NCBI RefSeq assembly: GCF_000215105.1
Contig: NC_015588.1
Span: 2,356,001-2,420,000 of the forward strand
Source: Isoptericola variabilis 225
GTDB lineage: Bacteria > Actinomycetota > Actinomycetes > Actinomycetales > Cellulomonadaceae
Length of the DNA stretch: 64,000 bases
Direction: 5' to 3'
Made by a program: the position numbers and the translations under genes. Below, piece after piece: positions 62,646-64,000 of this stretch (positions are counted from its first letter, which is position 1; each line of letters begins with the position of its first letter). The notes beneath the pieces were generated by a model. The model ran no database searches. It was not told the origin of the DNA and saw only the letters and a list, made by a program, of their open reading frames with translations.

Positions 62646-64000
<1,355 letters not shown>

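Overview
The window is GC-rich actinobacterial chromosome. Strong G/C bias at third codon positions, leaderless promoters of the TANNNT-N6-7-ATG type, a 16S-23S spacer without tRNAs, and the gene content (ROK regulators, NnaR-like HemD regulator, LigA/MnmA/GatCAB block) suggest Micrococcales, probably Cellulomonadaceae or Promicromonosporaceae. The family assignment is an inference from recalled 16S and spacer motifs and was not checked against a database. There is no CRISPR array, no transposase and no recognisable tRNA in the window.

Layout. (1) 1-1025: 5' part of gatA and complete gatC on the minus strand. (2) 1161-7083: one complete rRNA operon on the minus strand (16S, 23S, 5S) with two promoters and a strong terminator. 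(3) 7219-8730: a GNAT acetyltransferase and a small membrane-anchored protein of unknown function. (4) 8789-20087, sugar operon A (minus): ABC ATPase, two permeases, lipoprotein binding protein, TIM-barrel isomerase, and a 1678-residue secreted ThuA-GSDH-PKD protein. (5) 20258-33275, sugar operon B (minus): ABC ATPase, permease, binding lipoprotein, Gfo/Idh/MocA dehydrogenase, a second giant secreted ThuA-GSDH-PKD protein (1874 residues), a cytosolic TIM-barrel isomerase and a Tat-exported TIM-barrel isomerase. (6) 33358-35285 (plus): a ROK-family regulator divergent from operon B, then a small cytosolic ThuA protein. (7) 35287-47361: housekeeping genes ligA, a MetE-like protein, mnmA and a cysteine desulfurase (all minus), interrupted by a prolyl oligopeptidase, a GH65 phosphorylase with beta-phosphoglucomutase, and a SnoaL-like protein. 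(8) 47564-49780: a Tat-exported PhoX phosphatase with a candidate PHO box. (9) 49894-64000: a nitrate/nitrite assimilation and molybdenum cofactor locus on the minus strand: nitrate reductase (3' part), its flavoprotein partner, a P-loop kinase, nirBD, cobA, an NnaR-like HemD/winged-helix regulator, modA, modB, a ModC-MoeA fusion, moaC and a MogA-MoaE fusion.

How the parts work together. Operons A and B each combine ABC import with an extracellular giant enzyme and TIM-barrel isomerases. Both start from leaderless promoters that carry nearly the same palindromic operator over the -35 box (20109-20143 and 33295-33329, 30 of 35 bases identical). The copy in front of operon B lies between that operon and the divergent ROK gene, so the simplest model is one ROK repressor controlling both operons and itself. 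ThuA plus a Gfo/Idh/MocA dehydrogenase recalls the rhizobial thuAB route, in which disaccharides are oxidised to 3-keto derivatives. Here the oxidation may begin outside the cell. In the nitrate locus nearly everything needed to make, load and use molybdenum and siroheme is in overlapping or closely spaced genes, with a GlnR-like box in front of nirB.

The most unusual sequence-level signals are four copies of a 52-56 bp palindrome inserted in the same reading frame inside the moeA and nitrate reductase coding regions, and an 82 bp palindrome that forms the linker of the ModC-MoeA fusion.
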